Position numbers and translations under genes: made by a program
NCBI RefSeq assembly: GCF_008370325.1
Contig: NZ_VNIP01000007.1
Location: forward strand, 34,545-98,544
Direction: 5' to 3'
Length of the DNA: 64,000 nt
Source of the DNA: Martinezella tropici
GTDB taxonomy: Bacteria; Pseudomonadota; Alphaproteobacteria; Rhizobiales; Rhizobiaceae
In this document: in pieces, positions 1 through 7,612 of the stretch
Numbering within the stretch: position 1 is the first letter of the stretch
Layout: each line of letters begins with the position of its first letter
Notes under the pieces: generated by a model
The model's input: only the letters and a program-made list of their open reading frames with translations
Database searches by the model: none
Told to the model about the DNA's origin: nothing

Positions 1-206
1 TCGATACCGAAAACACCGAAGTCGAACTGGTGTCGCTCGAGGATGCCGACGAAGCGGCAAGCGGCGACGATATCCCGGATATGGGCGATGACGAAGTCGA
101 AATCGGCGACGATGACGACGATACCTTCCTCGAAGCCGACGAAGATGAAGACGATGACGACATGAGCGATATCATCGGCGTCACCGGTGACGAAGACGAC
201 GTCTGA
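1..206 (+). CDS. TIGR02300/FYDLN-type acidic protein (3' end only)
   Basis: The window opens inside a reading frame (codons in phase from base 3) that ends in TGA at 204-206, so only the last 67 residues are seen. They are extremely acidic, with runs such as DDDDD and DEDEDDDD and the ending GVTGDEDDV. This matches the C-terminal tail of the alphaproteobacterial TIGR02300 family, whose N-terminus carries a Cys-rich zinc-ribbon-like part and an FYDLN motif that would lie outside the window. The function of the family is not established. In rhizobia it commonly lies just before a tRNA-Ala gene, as here. A strong terminator follows at once. The family call rests on tail composition plus context. 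Confidence 0.7.
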   Translation, partial: DTENTEVELVSLEDADEAASGDDIPDMGDDEVEIGDDDDDTFLEADEDEDDDDMSDIIGVTGDEDDV

Positions 207-219
207 TCGCAAAGACTAT

Positions 220-258
220 CGGCCCGGGAACCAAGAAAAATTTCCCGGGCCGAATTTT
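220..258 (+). terminator. Rho-independent terminator of the acidic protein gene
   Basis: An 11-bp GC-rich stem, CGGCCCGGGAA at 220-230 with TTCCCGGGCCG at 242-252, is followed by AATTTTT. It lies 13 bases after the stop codon and should end that transcript before the tRNA gene. Confidence 0.85.
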
Positions 259-358
259 TCGGCTTGCTATCTGCAAAAACCAGAAGTAATAAGCCGCCAC
301 CCCGACGGGCGAAGCGCTCGGAAGGGACCCAGGGCCGGTCAAACGGCACCACCTTGAT

Positions 359-434
<76 letters not shown>

Positions 435-632
435 AATTCTCTTCCGATGAAAATTCCGTAAGACAATCAGATAGATGCGCCGCATGACCGTCGGGTTGAG
501 TGCTCAAGAAAGTACCCATGCGATTCTGGGGATTAAGCTTCGAGAAATCCCCCGTTAGTAACTTGTGATTCGCGGCGGCTGGGAATCCATTCTAGGCTGC
601 CTTCACGAATTGGAGATGAAGAGCGCAATGCT

Positions 633-1181
633 ATGAGCGCCGGATATGACCCCAGAGCTGTTGCCAACCTCATGCTGGATGAGGCGAGCAGGAGTGATTT
701 ACGGCTGGGACACATCCAACTGCAAAAGCTCCTCTATTTCTCCCACGGCATCCATCTTGTCCAAACCAAATCGCCTCTCGTTTCCGGTTATTTTGAGGCA
801 TGGCAGTATGGTCCTGTCCATCCCACGGTCTATCGCGCATTCAAGCAGGCGGGCCGAGAAGCAATTCAGTTCCGTGCGACTGGGCAAGACCCACTGACTG
901 GGGAGTGCCGTCGCATCGAGGACGTTAAAGATAGTGAGATCGTGAATCTTATTCGGCGTGTTCTAGGCTCATATGGCTCCTTGCCTACGGGTCGTCTTGT
1001 TGATTTGTCCCACGCCAAGGACTCTCCATGGTGGTACATCGTGGAGCAGGGGCGGGCGGGAGTTGCGTTCGGGATGAGAATCTCGGATAGTGTGATTGCA
1101 GACCGATTCCGTCACCATAAGGTATCAGTCGGTCCAGAACCACTATCTGGAGAACCTCTTGACGACACTCCTTTTGCCTGA
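633..1181 (+). CDS. socA: SocA-like antitoxin / Panacea (DUF4065) domain protein
   Basis: This 182-residue protein is a single Panacea domain. The hallmark helix LQKLLYFSHGIHL is near residue 31, followed by YFEAWQYGPVHPTVYRAF and the late motif LSHAKDSPWW. Panacea proteins are antitoxins of many toxin families. In Caulobacter the member SocA binds SocB and delivers it to ClpXP (type VI toxin-antitoxin system). The next gene overlaps its 3' end by 23 bases and resembles SocB, so the pair is probably one operon with translational coupling. The ATG at 633 begins the domain directly; an upstream GGAG is rather far away. Composition is more AT-rich than the flanking core genes. The Panacea domain is certain; the SocA role depends on the partner. 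Confidence 0.82.
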   Translation: MSAGYDPRAVANLMLDEASRSDLRLGHIQLQKLLYFSHGIHLVQTKSPLVSGYFEAWQYGPVHPTVYRAFKQAGREAIQFRATGQDPLTGECRRIEDVKDSEIVNLIRRVLGSYGSLPTGRLVDLSHAKDSPWWYIVEQGRAGVAFGMRISDSVIADRFRHHKVSVGPEPLSGEPLDDTPFA

Positions 1182-1872
1182 CACCGACTTGGCACGGCTT
1201 GCTCCACTGCCTGATGTGGTGCAACGAGCGCAGTTGTGGAAGATGAAGACGGGGTTTTCCACCTTCTCCTACAAACACGTTCGCGCCTGCTTTGCTGATA
1301 TCTTCAATGTTCAGCCAGCAATGTTTGGCGATACGCCCCCTACGCCCTTTGAGAAAATCCGGGAGCGGTTGATTCGATCCTGCAAGTCGGGCGACGAGTT
1401 CAAGAGCAATGAGCAGATCGCGAAAGCGCTCCACGAGTTTGCTGCACAACACAACATCGCGGGCCGGCATCATGACTTTTTCCCGATGGCGATGGGCATT
1501 GGCCGCAAGGTAAACTTCTGGCTTCCCTCGGTTTTCGCCATTGACGGTATGCCCTACTCTTTGTTCATCGACCCAAGACGAACCAAGGGGCTTACCAAGG
1601 CGGGACGGCGCTTTGCCTTCTCGGTAATGCATGAACGCATTCGTGCTGCCGATGACGACTTTGCTGGAGTCAACCTCGGGATTGTCCGCTTCGGCGTGAA
1701 CGATGACGGCGGGCGAACGGCGCAACTCTATAGCGATAAGGGCGCGGTGCTCTATTCACTTGATGAGTTGGAGAGCATGGTGGCGAACACCTATCGCATT
1801 TGGACTGAAGTCTACGAAGAGCGAACCGCTGAGACACGGCGCAAGGGTACAGCAACCGGTGGGTTTATTTAA
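1159..1872 (+). CDS. socB: SocB-like DNA replication inhibitor toxin
   Basis: Read from TTG 1159, this is a 237-residue protein. The start has GGAG at 1149-1152 six bases ahead; a longer frame from TTG 1096 would overlap socA by 86 bases and has no clear ribosome site. Recognisable blocks are LWKMKTGFSTFSYKHVRACF, FGDTPPTPFEKIRERL, FIDPRRTKGLTKAGRRFAFS and MHERIRAADDDFAGV. These resemble, from memory, the SocB family that blocks replication by binding the DnaN sliding clamp. A hydrophobic YSLF (about residues 133-136) could be a clamp-binding peptide but departs from the usual QLxLF form. Position directly behind a SocA-like gene is the best functional clue. Toxicity is inferred, not seen. 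Confidence 0.7.
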   Translation: MTTLLLPDTDLARLAPLPDVVQRAQLWKMKTGFSTFSYKHVRACFADIFNVQPAMFGDTPPTPFEKIRERLIRSCKSGDEFKSNEQIAKALHEFAAQHNIAGRHHDFFPMAMGIGRKVNFWLPSVFAIDGMPYSLFIDPRRTKGLTKAGRRFAFSVMHERIRAADDDFAGVNLGIVRFGVNDDGGRTAQLYSDKGAVLYSLDELESMVANTYRIWTEVYEERTAETRRKGTATGGFI

Positions 1873-1927
1873 CGAAGGCGGTCAGGCACGCTCATGGCCG
1901 AGTAGTATTGCCCACCATGCAAATGCT

Positions 1928-3028
1928 CTATTTTTTTATGAATTCTAGCAGCCCCAAAGGCGGGCCCTCCTCTTGTGGGCTGGTAGGCGCTGGCCGGAAA
2001 AGCGCGTTGAGAATAAGCGCTCTATCCTGTTCCGCAATTCCAACAGACTTCCGCTTAGCCAGACCTAAGAATGTTATGGCCATCACCCTCCTGTGCTCGG
2101 CATCGGACGCAATTAAGAGGTTCTGAGCAAAAATTCGGCTCACATGCTTCAGCAACCAGCCATATGCCAACACAGGCACCGTGAACACAACGAGGGAAGC
2201 CACGGATATAGTGCCTTTGGTGATATCCAAAACGTGGTCAATGTAGCCTGAAACTGCTGACCATTCTAATGCGATCAATAACGCGGGAGCAGCCAGCAAG
2301 ACCACGAAAGCCACAAGGGCGAAGAAAGCGTATCTGTTTGCCGTTGAAGCAACTTTTTGCCAGTGCCGAGATGGTCCTTGTAGTACCAGATGCTTTTCAT
2401 AGAGCTCATGCAAATCATTTAGCTCTCTGGTCTTTTCGTCAACATACTTTGCGAAGGCGTCCCGCATCTCATCTAAGCTGACTTCGGCGTCCAGCCGGGC
2501 TTGCTTCATGGATGTGGCAGTGTTGCTTGCAATCCGCAGGCTTTCACTGGCGGAGACGATGTCAGCAGTAGTTGCCACGTTCGGATTGAACTGAAGAACG
2601 ATCTTGAGAAGGCCGTACGCCTCCTTGATTTCCGCTCGTGCGGTAACCACTCCTTCCGAGAACACAAGCGCAAGCATCTGAGCGGAATGCAGCTGCTGCT
2701 CTGCGATCAGGCGAGCAATTTGTTGGCCAATTTTCCCCTTCGAGAGAACGGCTTTTTGTTCCTCGGCAGCTTGGATGAACGAGTTGAAGCCGCTAGCATC
2801 ATTGTCCCTGAGGCTACTGAGTATTGCGCCTATCCGTCTTTGATAGCCTTGGGCAATGCCGGGGGAACCGTAGTTGCGGTTAGCGCTTACATAGTCTTGA
2901 TCAATTCCGGGCAGGTCGCGCCAGAAAGCCATCTCATCGTTGAGCCAAGGTATCAGCTCGTTTGGCTCCAGGGTCGTTTTCCCAATGCCTTGCGAACGGC
3001 ATTCCCACGTAATCGCTTGCTCTATCAC
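1928..3028 (-). CDS. Two-TM-helix accessory protein, DUF6161-like
   Basis: This gene runs convergently toward socB. I place the start at GTG 3028 because AGGAGG (complement of 3035-3040) lies exactly six bases upstream; an ATG 36 bases earlier has poor spacing. The 366-residue protein has a hydrophilic N-terminal half rich in predicted helix, a coiled-coil-like stretch (EMRDAFAKYVDEKTRELNDL, near residue 190), then two membrane helices (AFFALVAFVVLLAAPALLI and VASLVVFTVPVLAYGWLL) and a conserved-looking C-terminal part containing RVMAITFLGLAKR. I associate the last block with DUF6161, whose function is unknown, and this assignment is from memory. Base composition is AT-richer than the core, consistent with transfer. 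It may belong to a defence or stress island, but nothing catalytic is visible. Confidence 0.6.
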   Translation of the reverse strand: MIEQAITWECRSQGIGKTTLEPNELIPWLNDEMAFWRDLPGIDQDYVSANRNYGSPGIAQGYQRRIGAILSSLRDNDASGFNSFIQAAEEQKAVLSKGKIGQQIARLIAEQQLHSAQMLALVFSEGVVTARAEIKEAYGLLKIVLQFNPNVATTADIVSASESLRIASNTATSMKQARLDAEVSLDEMRDAFAKYVDEKTRELNDLHELYEKHLVLQGPSRHWQKVASTANRYAFFALVAFVVLLAAPALLIALEWSAVSGYIDHVLDITKGTISVASLVVFTVPVLAYGWLLKHVSRIFAQNLLIASDAEHRRVMAITFLGLAKRKSVGIAEQDRALILNALFRPAPTSPQEEGPPLGLLEFIKK

Positions 3029-3337
3029 CGCACGCCTCCTAGCATTGAGGCGGGATAGTATCATCTTCCCGTATGGCGTGTAGAATTGCCACGCCGCTTA
3101 TCCACTGCTCTCTTAAGGTCGCCCGTAAGGAGCCTTCCAAAAGATAGACAGGGGTCAGATATCTCAGAGGTAAGCCACGTGACAGCGGCGGCAAGGTTCC
3201 GGCAGAGCATTTGCAAAGAAGAGGCTGCTCTAAATAAGCCTTTCTGTTTTCAGCGTATCGATAATTTAATCCATCCTCCGCATCCCCCCAACTTCATGCT
3301 AGCCTCCGCTCCTCCTTAACCCACTTCGATTCGCCCC

Positions 3338-4060
3338 ATGACCAGACAGCGCCGCCGTCGCCTTATCAAGACCCGCCGCACGGTGACGGGGTTTCTGCTC
3401 GTTGCCTCGATTGCCTTTCTGGCCGGGATGACCGATGCCGTCGGCCTAATGCTGACGGGCAACTTCGTGTCCTTCATGACTGGCAACACGACGCGGGCAG
3501 CAATTGCGCTGGGGACGGGGGATTTCGGCCATGCGGCGGTGCTGTTCTCGGCCATCCTGACATTCATCATCGGCAACGCGCTCGGAATCGTCATTGCTCA
3601 TGCGGCGGACCGGCGAGCTTTCGTGGTGCTTGCCTGCGTCAGCATCCTTCTGGCAGCCGCCGCGGGCTTTGCGGAACCGTCGTTGGTTCTGGTGCAGTTC
3701 TATCTGGTGGTGCTTGCCATGGGCATGGTCAATGCTACTGTCGAGCATATCGAAGGCCTGCCGATCGGCCTCACCTATGTCACCGGGGCGCTCTCGCGCT
3801 TCGGACGCGGTCTTGGCCGTTTCCTGCTGGGGGATCGGGATTTTCTCTGGACGGTGCAGATCGTGCCCTGGAGCGGCATGATCTCAGGCGCCATCATCGG
3901 CGCGCTTCTGGCCGGCGCCTTTGGTGCACACGCGCTCTGGCTGGTGTCGATGGTCGCCCTCGTCCTGGCGCTATCGACGCTTTTCATCCCCCGTCCGCTG
4001 CAGCGTCGCTTCAATCAGCGCTTCGTTATTTCGGCGTCGATGGTGCGGCGATCGAAATAG
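3338..4060 (+). CDS. YoaK family inner-membrane protein (DUF1275)
   Basis: This is a 240-residue protein with an arginine-rich start and about six hydrophobic helices. The DUF1275 signature LTGNFVSFMTGN is at residues 39-50, followed by alternating small-residue helices and the late motif GLPIGLTYVTGAL. YoaK proteins are integral inner-membrane proteins of unknown substrate. The gene stands alone between the accessory block and ydcF, with 72 bases before the next start. The ribosome site before the ATG is weak. Return to high GC and strong third-position bias shows that the core chromosome resumes here. Family assignment is firm; role is not known. Confidence 0.88.
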   Translation: MTRQRRRRLIKTRRTVTGFLLVASIAFLAGMTDAVGLMLTGNFVSFMTGNTTRAAIALGTGDFGHAAVLFSAILTFIIGNALGIVIAHAADRRAFVVLACVSILLAAAAGFAEPSLVLVQFYLVVLAMGMVNATVEHIEGLPIGLTYVTGALSRFGRGLGRFLLGDRDFLWTVQIVPWSGMISGAIIGALLAGAFGAHALWLVSMVALVLALSTLFIPRPLQRRFNQRFVISASMVRRSK

Positions 4061-4132
4061 CCACATTGCAGTGCACAAAAATCTGCTAGGGAGAAAAACG
4101 AATCGTTTTGCCGACAAGCCTAAGGATATGCC

Positions 4133-4924
4133 GTGTTCGTTTTTTCGAAACTTGTCTGGATTTTCGGTCAGCCGTTGTCGCTGGCGTTCCTTTTCATCCT
4201 GCTGACCTTCATCGCCGCTCTCCTGCGCTGGCGCGCCACCGTGATTGTCTCCTCGCTGCTGTCGGTGCTTATCCTGTTCGTCTCGCTCTATACGACGGCG
4301 GGCGCCTATGTCGTCCAGGGGCTGGAAGAACGCTTTCCGCGCGCCGCCGCCGATCCGGCGGATCTCAAATGCATGATCGTCCTCGGCGGCGCCACGCAGA
4401 ACGAGGTTACGACCGCGCGTGGCGGTTATGAGTTCGATTCGGCCGGCGATCGCCTCGTCGAAGCGCTGCGTCTCTCGCAGAAATATCCGCAGGCGCGCAT
4501 CGTCATCTCGGGCGGCGATGGCTCGATCGGCGGCACCTATGAGGGCGATGCCGTCATCTCCGAGCGCTTCTTTACGGCACTCGGTATTCCCAAAGACCGC
4601 ATGGTCGCGGATACGACCTCGCGCACCACCTTCGAGAACGCGGTCAACACGAAGGAATTGCTGGAGCAGAACGGGCTTTCGAATTGCCTGCTCATCACAT
4701 CAGGCTTCCACATGCCCCGCTCGATGGGCATCTTCCGCAAGCAGGGCATCGATGTCGTGCCCTGGCCGGTCGATTACCGCAGCACCGGCAAGGAAACGCC
4801 CGGCCTCGATTTCACCCAGCCCTCACGCAACGCGCAACTGCTGGCGACGGGATTGCGCGAATGGGTCGGCCTGGTCGGCTATTACGCCGTCGGCCGGACA
4901 TCGGCGCTCTATCCCGGACAGTGA
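4133..4924 (+). CDS. YdcF/ElyC-type DUF218 membrane protein
   Basis: The gene starts with GTG 4133, preceded by AAGGA at 4122-4126. The 263-residue product has two N-terminal membrane helices (about 12-31 and 36-56) and a soluble DUF218 domain: IVLGGA (82-87), VISGGDG (124-130), SRTTFENA (163-170) and the SGFHMPRS loop (190-197). DUF218 proteins include E. coli SanA, ElyC and YdcF, linked to envelope integrity; the reaction is not defined for this member. Topology suggests that the domain faces the periplasm. It ends next to a 22-bp tandem repeat and is convergent with a secreted-protein gene. Confidence 0.88.
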   Translation: MFVFSKLVWIFGQPLSLAFLFILLTFIAALLRWRATVIVSSLLSVLILFVSLYTTAGAYVVQGLEERFPRAAADPADLKCMIVLGGATQNEVTTARGGYEFDSAGDRLVEALRLSQKYPQARIVISGGDGSIGGTYEGDAVISERFFTALGIPKDRMVADTTSRTTFENAVNTKELLEQNGLSNCLLITSGFHMPRSMGIFRKQGIDVVPWPVDYRSTGKETPGLDFTQPSRNAQLLATGLREWVGLVGYYAVGRTSALYPGQ

Positions 4925-4989
4925 CCACGTGTCCGGGCCGTAATAGCTACGTGCCCGGGCGGTAATAACGACGTACCCGGGCCGTAAAG
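4925..4989. repeat. Three tandem 22-bp repeats between convergent genes
   Basis: Three imperfect copies lie head to tail at 4925-4946, 4947-4968 and 4969-4989. The shared core is ACGTGCCCGGGCCGTAATA with a few substitutions. Each contains a CCCGGG-like dyad. The array fills the whole gap between the ydcF stop and the stop of the convergent secreted-protein gene. Confidence 0.85.
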
Positions 4990-4990
4990 C

Positions 4991-5470
4991 CTATTTCTTC
5001 GAGATCGTGACAAATTTGACGCTGCGGACCCGGACGGTGATCTCGCAGCGGTCCTCGCCGTCCTTGCGGTCGCAGAAGTGCGGATGCATTTTCATGACCA
5101 GCACCATGTTGCCGAAGCGCTGGATGAAATCATAGCCGTAGATCCGCGCCGTGGCGACGAGCAGGTAGCCACCCTCGGCCACCTGGACATAGAAATTATA
5201 GGGGCAGCCCTCGTCCGTGCAGTAGGGTCCCTTTTCGCCCTTGCAGGTGATCTCGCCCTCGTTGACGACGATATCCATCAGCTTGTCATTGTTGATGTCC
5301 TGCTGGGTGGCGAAATGATCGCCGAAGCTCGCCTGTCCGTCGCAGCTCTTGGTGAAGTGGTCTTTCTCGAATGCCACGGGATCCTGCAGGATCGATTGCT
5401 GCGCCTCGGCCACGGCGGGCATGATCACGAATGCGATAAGGTTGAGGATCACGATCAGCAGGGATTTCAC
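4991..5470 (-). CDS. Secreted six-cysteine protein, unknown function
   Basis: This 159-residue protein begins with a clear Sec signal peptide (basic start, hydrophobic LLIVILNLIAFVIMP, cleavage likely after AEA at 21-23). The mature part has six cysteines (43, 76, 84, 89, 133, 142), which could form three disulfides in the periplasm. It carries a calcium-loop-like DINNDKLMD at 58-66, followed by IVVN, as in FG-GAP/VCBS modules. No enzyme motif is visible. I do not recognise a named family; it looks like one of the lineage-restricted secreted proteins of rhizobia. Upstream GGGGGATTC on the minus strand gives a usable ribosome site. Transcription converges on ydcF. Confidence 0.75.
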   Translation of the reverse strand: MKSLLIVILNLIAFVIMPAVAEAQQSILQDPVAFEKDHFTKSCDGQASFGDHFATQQDINNDKLMDIVVNEGEITCKGEKGPYCTDEGCPYNFYVQVAEGGYLLVATARIYGYDFIQRFGNMVLVMKMHPHFCDRKDGEDRCEITVRVRSVKFVTISKK

Positions 5471-5610
5471 GGGGGATTCCTCTTCGAAGCGCCGTTACGG
5501 CCACGATAACAGCCGCAGCCGCTGCGATATCTTTACATCAGCCGGCTTGCGCGGCCCTTGCCGTCGTGATTCATTCCGGGAAAATCGCCGGCGCCTCGTT
5601 GGAGTTTTCG

Positions 5611-6246
5611 ATGTCGCTTCTCTCGTTTCTTGATTATGCCGGCGTCGCCCTTTTTGCCGCAACCGGCGCGCTCGCGGCTTCGCGCAAGCAGCTCGATCTG
5701 ATCGGCTTCCTGTTCCTGGCCGCTGTCACCGGCATCGGTGGCGGTACGCTGCGCGATATCGTCCTTGGCCGGGTGCCGGTCTTCTGGGTGCTGAACCCGA
5801 CCTATATCATCATCTGTGCCGTGGTCGGCGTCCTGGTCTTCTTCACCGCGCATCTGTTCGAATCGCGCTACAGGCTGCTCATCTGGCTCGATGCGGTGGG
5901 ACTGTCGGCCTATTGCGTGATGGGGGCTGCCAAGGGCATGGCGGCAACGGGTTCGCCCACTGTCGCCATCGTCACCGGCGCGCTGACGGCGACGTTTGGC
6001 GGCATCCTGCGCGATCTGCTGGCGAATGAGCCCTCGGTGCTGCTGCGCCCAGAGATCTATGTGACGGCCTCGCTCGTCGGCGCCGGCGTCTTCACGGCCG
6101 CCAACGCGACGATGTTGCCGCTTTATGCATCTGCGGGGCTGGGCGTAATCGCGGCTTTCGCGGTGCGCGGCGGCGCGCTCTGGTTCGGCTGGACCTTCCC
6201 GACCTATCATCACAAGCCAGGTCGGCATCCGGATGATGTGATGTAA
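5611..6246 (+). CDS. TRIC-type trimeric cation channel family protein (YicG/YadS-like)
   Basis: I choose ATG 5611 because GGAG at 5601-5604 is six bases upstream; a GTG at 5566 would add a poorly hydrophobic leader. The 211-residue protein is two copies of a three-helix UPF0126 unit. The first repeat has GIGGGTLRDIVLG (41-53) and the second has TFGGILRDLL. Bacterial TRIC homologues form trimeric inner-membrane channels for monovalent cations; selectivity here is not established. The gene is convergent with irr, and a heptamer-repeat hairpin sits between them. Confidence 0.88.
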   Translation: MSLLSFLDYAGVALFAATGALAASRKQLDLIGFLFLAAVTGIGGGTLRDIVLGRVPVFWVLNPTYIIICAVVGVLVFFTAHLFESRYRLLIWLDAVGLSAYCVMGAAKGMAATGSPTVAIVTGALTATFGGILRDLLANEPSVLLRPEIYVTASLVGAGVFTAANATMLPLYASAGLGVIAAFAVRGGALWFGWTFPTYHHKPGRHPDDVM

Positions 6247-6270
6247 CGGGAGGGGAGGCAGTAGGAGTTA

Positions 6271-6334
6271 GGCAATAGGCAATAGCGGATGGCCGGGAAA
6301 CAATTCTATTGCCTATTGCCTATTGCCTATTGCC
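6271..6334. repeat. Heptanucleotide repeat forming an inverted-repeat hairpin
   Basis: Two copies of GGCAATA lie at 6271-6284, and four tandem copies of its complement TATTGCC lie at 6307-6334. The two blocks can pair as a long hairpin with a loop of about 21 bases. The right-hand block overlaps the 3' end of irr, whose stop codon is at 6327-6329. The copy number is likely to be variable. It may also act as a terminator between the convergent genes. Confidence 0.85.
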
Positions 6335-6746
6335 GCTTACGCCGCAGGCGGATCACCACGTCGACATGGGCGATTTCCATGCCCTTCGGCGGTTCGGGCA
6401 GGTTGTCGATCGTCAGGTTGCTGATCGGAATATCCAGCACTTCATTGTGGCCTTCCACGAAAAAGTGATGGTGATCGGAGACGTTGGTGTCGAAATAGGT
6501 CTTGGTGCTTTCGACGGCGAGCACGCGGATCAGGCCAGCCTCGGTAAATTGATGCAGCGTGTTGTAGACGGTGGCGAGCGAAACCGGAACGCCGGCGGCA
6601 ACGGCTTCCTCGTGAAGCTCCTCCACCGTCAGATGGCGGTCGCCCTTGGCGAAGAGAAGGTCTCCCAGCGCAATCCGCTGTCGGGTCGGCCTCAGGCCGA
6701 CATGGCGCAGCCTGGTTTCGATCGCGATTTCGGCCTCTTCCGCCAT
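6327..6746 (-). CDS. irr: Iron response regulator Irr (Fur family)
   Basis: This is a 139-residue Fur-family repressor with the winged-helix recognition segment VSLATVYNTLHQFTEAGL (55-72) and the histidine-rich metal/heme site SDHHHFF (90-96), which is typical of Irr rather than Fur. Irr senses iron through heme at ferrochelatase and controls heme and iron genes in Rhizobiales. The protein has no cysteine at all, so the N-terminal Cys-Pro heme motif known from Bradyrhizobium Irr is absent, as is usual in Rhizobium. It is divergent from fabA, the standard rhizobial arrangement. The final codons and stop lie inside the TATTGCC repeat, so the extreme C-terminus may vary between strains. Confidence 0.93.
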   Translation of the reverse strand: MAEEAEIAIETRLRHVGLRPTRQRIALGDLLFAKGDRHLTVEELHEEAVAAGVPVSLATVYNTLHQFTEAGLIRVLAVESTKTYFDTNVSDHHHFFVEGHNEVLDIPISNLTIDNLPEPPKGMEIAHVDVVIRLRRKRQ

Positions 6747-6845
6747 TCAGGGACTCCAGATTCCTAATCTCTATAATTCTTTACTAAGCCATATAACTTT
6801 TGCCTTGATTGCTTTCAATAGTTTCAATGGGGTGGGAAGGTGCTC

Positions 6846-6869
6846 AAAAGCCGCAAAAAACCGGCTTTT
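6846..6869. other. Perfect 8-bp hairpin in the irr-fabA intergenic region
   Basis: AAAAGCCG (6846-6853) and CGGCTTTT (6862-6869) form a perfect stem around CAAAAAAC. It lies about 100 bases upstream of irr and 174 bases upstream of fabA, in the roughly 297-base divergent promoter region. It resembles an A/T-flanked attenuator or terminator but has no assigned gene. I could not identify a convincing ICE (Irr) box in the rest of this gap. Confidence 0.5.
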
Positions 6870-7043
6870 GGCGCAATTCGCTCTGGTCGCGGCTCTGGCG
6901 TTCCTGTATGCGACCACCACATAACGGCTAGTGCGGTCGATCGAACGGATGAATGAGAATGCGATGCTTTCGCTTCATTTTCTGTCCATCTTGCACTAAA
7001 GCTTCACATCCATCGGCATTCATGCGGGGGAAACGGATTTTTT

Positions 7044-7559
7044 ATGACGACGAGACAGTCCAGCTTCAATTACGAGGAAATCCTGGCTTGCGGCCGCGGC
7101 GAACTGTTCGGCCCGGGCAACGCGCAGCTTCCCCTGCCGCCGATGCTGATGGTCCATCGCATTACTGAAATTTCCGAGACCGGCGGCACCTTCGACAAGG
7201 GCTTCATCCGCGCCGAATACGACGTGCGCCCCGATGATTGGTATTTCCCCTGCCATTTTGCCGGCAATCCGATCATGCCCGGCTGCCTCGGCCTTGACGG
7301 CATGTGGCAGCTGACCGGCTTCTTCCTCGGCTGGCTCGGCGAACCCGGCCGCGGCATGGCGCTTTCGACGGGCGAAGTGAAGTTCAAGGGCATGGTCCGC
7401 CCGGATACGAAGCTTCTCGAATACGGCATCGACTTCAAGCGTGTCATGCGCGGCCGTCTGGTGCTCGGCACCGCCGACGGCTGGCTGAAGGCTGACGGGG
7501 AGGTCATCTATCAGGCGACGGACCTGCGCGTGGGCCTGTCGAAGGACAAGGTTGCCTGA
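7044..7559 (+). CDS. fabA: 3-hydroxydecanoyl-ACP dehydratase/isomerase
   Basis: The 171-residue protein is a full-length FabA. The catalytic hot-dog residues are His71 ([13 protein letters not shown]) and Asp85 (LGLDGMWQL). FabA dehydrates 3-hydroxyacyl-ACP and isomerises trans-2- to cis-3-decenoyl-ACP, the branch point for anaerobic-type unsaturated fatty acid synthesis. fabB follows after 53 bases and then fabI, so dehydration/isomerisation, elongation and enoyl reduction are encoded together and probably cotranscribed. GGGGGAAA upstream serves as ribosome site. The gene is divergent from irr. Confidence 0.97.
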   Translation: MTTRQSSFNYEEILACGRGELFGPGNAQLPLPPMLMVHRITEISETGGTFDKGFIRAEYDVRPDDWYFPCHFAGNPIMPGCLGLDGMWQLTGFFLGWLGEPGRGMALSTGEVKFKGMVRPDTKLLEYGIDFKRVMRGRLVLGTADGWLKADGEVIYQATDLRVGLSKDKVA

Positions 7560-7612
7560 ACCGCGGCGCCGCCGCCTCCACAAAGACAGACGTTTTAGAA
7601 AAGGTCATCGAC

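Noticed and set aside
2269..3058. Plus-strand frames within the two-TM protein gene
   Set aside because: They are shadows; the minus-strand frame has a good ribosome site, membrane helices and a single uninterrupted reading.
3065..3337. attR copy of the tRNA-Ala 3' end at the right edge of the accessory block
   Set aside because: No match to the last 15-20 bases of the tRNA was found; only a loose CTCC-rich stretch.
4925..4989. CRISPR-like array
   Set aside because: The 22-bp units are directly adjacent with no spacers, and no cas genes are present.
6271..6334. CRISPR or origin-like iterons
   Set aside because: Seven-base units without spacers, next to no replication genes.
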